A DNA stretch of 6,913 bases from contig MFRB01000043.1 in assembly GCA_001783255.1 (NCBI GenBank), forward strand, positions 156-7,068, in the 5' to 3' direction. A model generated the notes under the pieces. That model was not told where the DNA came from. It saw only the letters and a program-made list of their open reading frames with translations, and searched no databases. Source of the DNA: Candidatus Magasanikbacteria bacterium RIFOXYD12_FULL_33_17. GTDB lineage: Bacteria; Patescibacteriota; Patescibacteriia; Magasanikbacterales; UBA922. Positions 6,056 to 6,913 of this stretch are shown here, one piece after another. Numbering within the stretch: position 1 is the stretch's first letter; the number at the start of each line of letters is the position of its first letter. Both the position numbers and the translations under genes were made by a program.

Positions 6056-6075
6056 CCTGCCTGCCGGCAGGCAGG
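6056..6075. repeat. 20-bp perfect GC-rich palindrome
   Basis: CCTGCCTGCCGGCAGGCAGG is perfectly self-complementary and stands out in an AT-rich spacer. I recognise this type of palindrome as recurring between genes of CPR genomes, from memory and not from a search. No T-run directly follows on either strand, so it is not a classical terminator. A second, 10-bp palindrome (TTCTTAAGAA) follows at 6077-6086. Confidence 0.7.
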
Positions 6076-6103
6076 TTTCTTAAGAAGTACTTTTTAGAAA
6101 TAA

Positions 6104-6206
6104 TTTATGTTAATTGATTCTAATTCACCAGGCAATCTGTAAAACCAATATATATGATTTTGCTAATACTACTTAAAATATAAACATAATAAATTTTTCC
6201 CTCCAT
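6104..6206 (-). pseudogene. Decayed GIY-YIG endonuclease fragment
   Basis: Starting with ATG at 6206 (or the in-frame ATG at 6218 inside repeat B), the - strand encodes MEGKIYYVYIL, then IIYIGFTD and CLVN, and stops at 6120. This is the N-terminal signature of small GIY-YIG nucleases (YYVYIL ... YIG.T). Removing one T at 6122-6123 restores the frame to VNRIN, then a TAA where CAA (Gln) is expected, then HK. That is the expected LV.RI.QHK continuation after the catalytic Tyr region. The gene therefore carries a frameshift and a nonsense change. It runs out within about 35 codons, before the catalytic Arg/Glu half of the usual 80-100 aa protein. Small GIY-YIG genes of this type are common strays in CPR and other genomes. 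It lies between two copies of a dispersed repeat. Confidence 0.72.
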
Positions 6207-6213
6207 ATTTTTT

Positions 6214-6245
6214 GTCATCCTGAGTCGAGAATACGACGAGGGATC
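6214..6245. repeat. GTCATCC...GGGATC structured repeat, copy B
   Basis: This has the same architecture as copy A: outer stem ATCCT (6217-6221) / GGGAT (6240-6244), tandem G-A step (6222-6223 opposite 6238-6239), inner stem GTCG/CGAC, and a six-base loop AGAATA. It is followed on the + strand by a run of T residues, so it could act as a weak + strand terminator. On the - strand its first bases supply an alternative start codon for the GIY-YIG remnant. Confidence 0.65.
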
Positions 6246-6336
6246 TTTTTTTAATTTAAATATTTTTATTTAAAAAATTATTGAATGATTCTAAAAAACA
6301 TTTTTAATTAACTCAAAGTTATCAGAGTCCACAGAC

Positions 6337-6363
6337 CCCTCCCCGCCCTTTGGCGGGTCAGGG
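6337..6363. repeat. CCCGCC-CTTT-GGCGGG hairpin
   Basis: A six-pair stem, CCCGCC (6342-6347) / GGCGGG (6352-6357), closes a four-base loop. It is extended by a second stem, CCCT (6337-6340) / AGGG (6360-6363), across a one-by-two internal loop. It begins three bases after the stop codon of the FemA/B-type gene on the - strand. It lacks a following U-run on that strand, so it is more likely a 3' stabilising hairpin or dispersed repeat than an intrinsic terminator. Confidence 0.6.
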
Positions 6364-6366
6364 AAT

Positions 6367-6912
6367 TTAAAATCCACGTTTTTTATTTCTAATAGTTTCA
6401 ATAATCCAGTTGAACCAATATAGTGGTGAGACTATGTAGTCTTGTGCTGGTAATAGATCAATTTTGAAACCACCAAAACCTTTTTTGAAATGAGTAATAC
6501 CTTTGAAAGGATGACTGTCAGGAGCATCGTCAGGAGCTATACCCCAGAAGTTGTAATAGTTTAATCCCCTTTTTTTGGCTTCTTTGATAGCTTCCCATTG
6601 TAGTAAATATGATGTTGGTAATTTTTTGTCTTGCACAAGTGAAGCGCCATGACGGTAAGCGGCTGAATTTCCATAATAGTATACGACTGCTGATGAGTCT
6701 AGTTTTGAATTATTTGGTAAATAGGCTTTTATTACTAACACTTCATCATCTTGTGAAAAATTTGAAAATTCTTTTTCCACATAACTATTTGAAAAACGCA
6801 CAAAATTATGTTTTTTGGCAGTATAATCATGCAAAACATTGAATTCTTCCAGAACTTTTTTATCATTAGAAAATTCTATTTTTACTTTTTCTCTAATACA
6901 TCTATTTATCAA
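6367..6912 (-). CDS. FemA/FemB/FemX-type peptidoglycan bridge aminoacyltransferase, 5'-truncated by window edge
   Basis: C-terminal half (182 codons visible) of a Fem-ligase, a GNAT-like cytoplasmic enzyme that adds amino acids from aminoacyl-tRNA to the lipid-II stem peptide to build interpeptide bridges. The frame is open to the window edge; the first full codon is TTG, but known Fem proteins are about 330-420 aa, so the N-terminal domain lies outside. Family marks are SAAYRHGAS, LPTSYLLQWEAIKEAKKRGLNYYNFWGI, and HPFKGITHFKKGFGG (segments around visible residues 83-148). The tail, PLYWFNWIIETIRNKKRGF, is typical of CPR homologues. No long charged coiled-coil insert is seen in the visible part, which favours a FemX-like single-residue transferase over FemA/B with a helical arm; this is an inference. 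The bridge it builds would be the substrate of the M23 endopeptidase in the same window. Confidence 0.88.
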   Translation of the reverse strand: MINRCIREKVKIEFSNDKKVLEEFNVLHDYTAKKHNFVRFSNSYVEKEFSNFSQDDEVLVIKAYLPNNSKLDSSAVVYYYGNSAAYRHGASLVQDKKLPTSYLLQWEAIKEAKKRGLNYYNFWGIAPDDAPDSHPFKGITHFKKGFGGFKIDLLPAQDYIVSPLYWFNWIIETIRNKKRGF

Positions 6913-6913
6913 A

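Overview
The window is about 30% G+C by eye and carries ordinary bacterial genes with compact spacing. It has no visible Shine-Dalgarno sequences and several small GC-rich palindromes scattered through AT-rich spacers. This style, together with the types of cell-wall protein present, suggests a Candidatus Patescibacteria (CPR) genome, probably of the Parcubacteria group. That placement is an inference from style, not from a marker gene. UGA gives no sign of being recoded: all visible genes end and read normally under the standard code.

Left part, + strand (1-3161): the 3' nine-tenths of a glutamyl-tRNA synthetase gene (gltX). It is followed by a secreted coiled-coil/M23 peptidoglycan endopeptidase with its own extended -10 promoter that leaves almost no leader. 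Five bases further on is a small DEDDh 3'-5' exonuclease, closed by a good intrinsic terminator. Right part, - strand (4046-6913): the C-terminal half of a FemA/B-type peptidoglycan-bridge aminoacyltransferase, then ftsQ (divisome), then an N-acetylmuramoyl-L-alanine amidase with no signal peptide. Four of the six genes therefore act on peptidoglycan or septation.

The two gene blocks converge on an 880-base spacer (3162-4045), which holds the most unusual material. On the - strand, directly behind the amidase stop codon, lie a promoter (TTGACA / TATATAAT), two stable hairpins (one of 21 paired positions) and a 12-bp perfect intrinsic terminator. Together they look like a free-standing structured small RNA of about 130 nt that matches no family I recognise. 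The rest of the spacer has a TGTCG-type repeat present in direct and inverted copies and a stop-interrupted reading frame that may be a decayed transposase. 

A second spacer (6013-6366), upstream of ftsQ, is a dense patch of repeats. It has two members of a GTCATCC...GGGATC element whose inner stems differ by compensatory changes while a tandem G-A step is conserved, a 20-bp perfect palindrome, a CCCGCC/GGCGGG hairpin, and a decayed GIY-YIG endonuclease gene beginning at the edge of one repeat copy.
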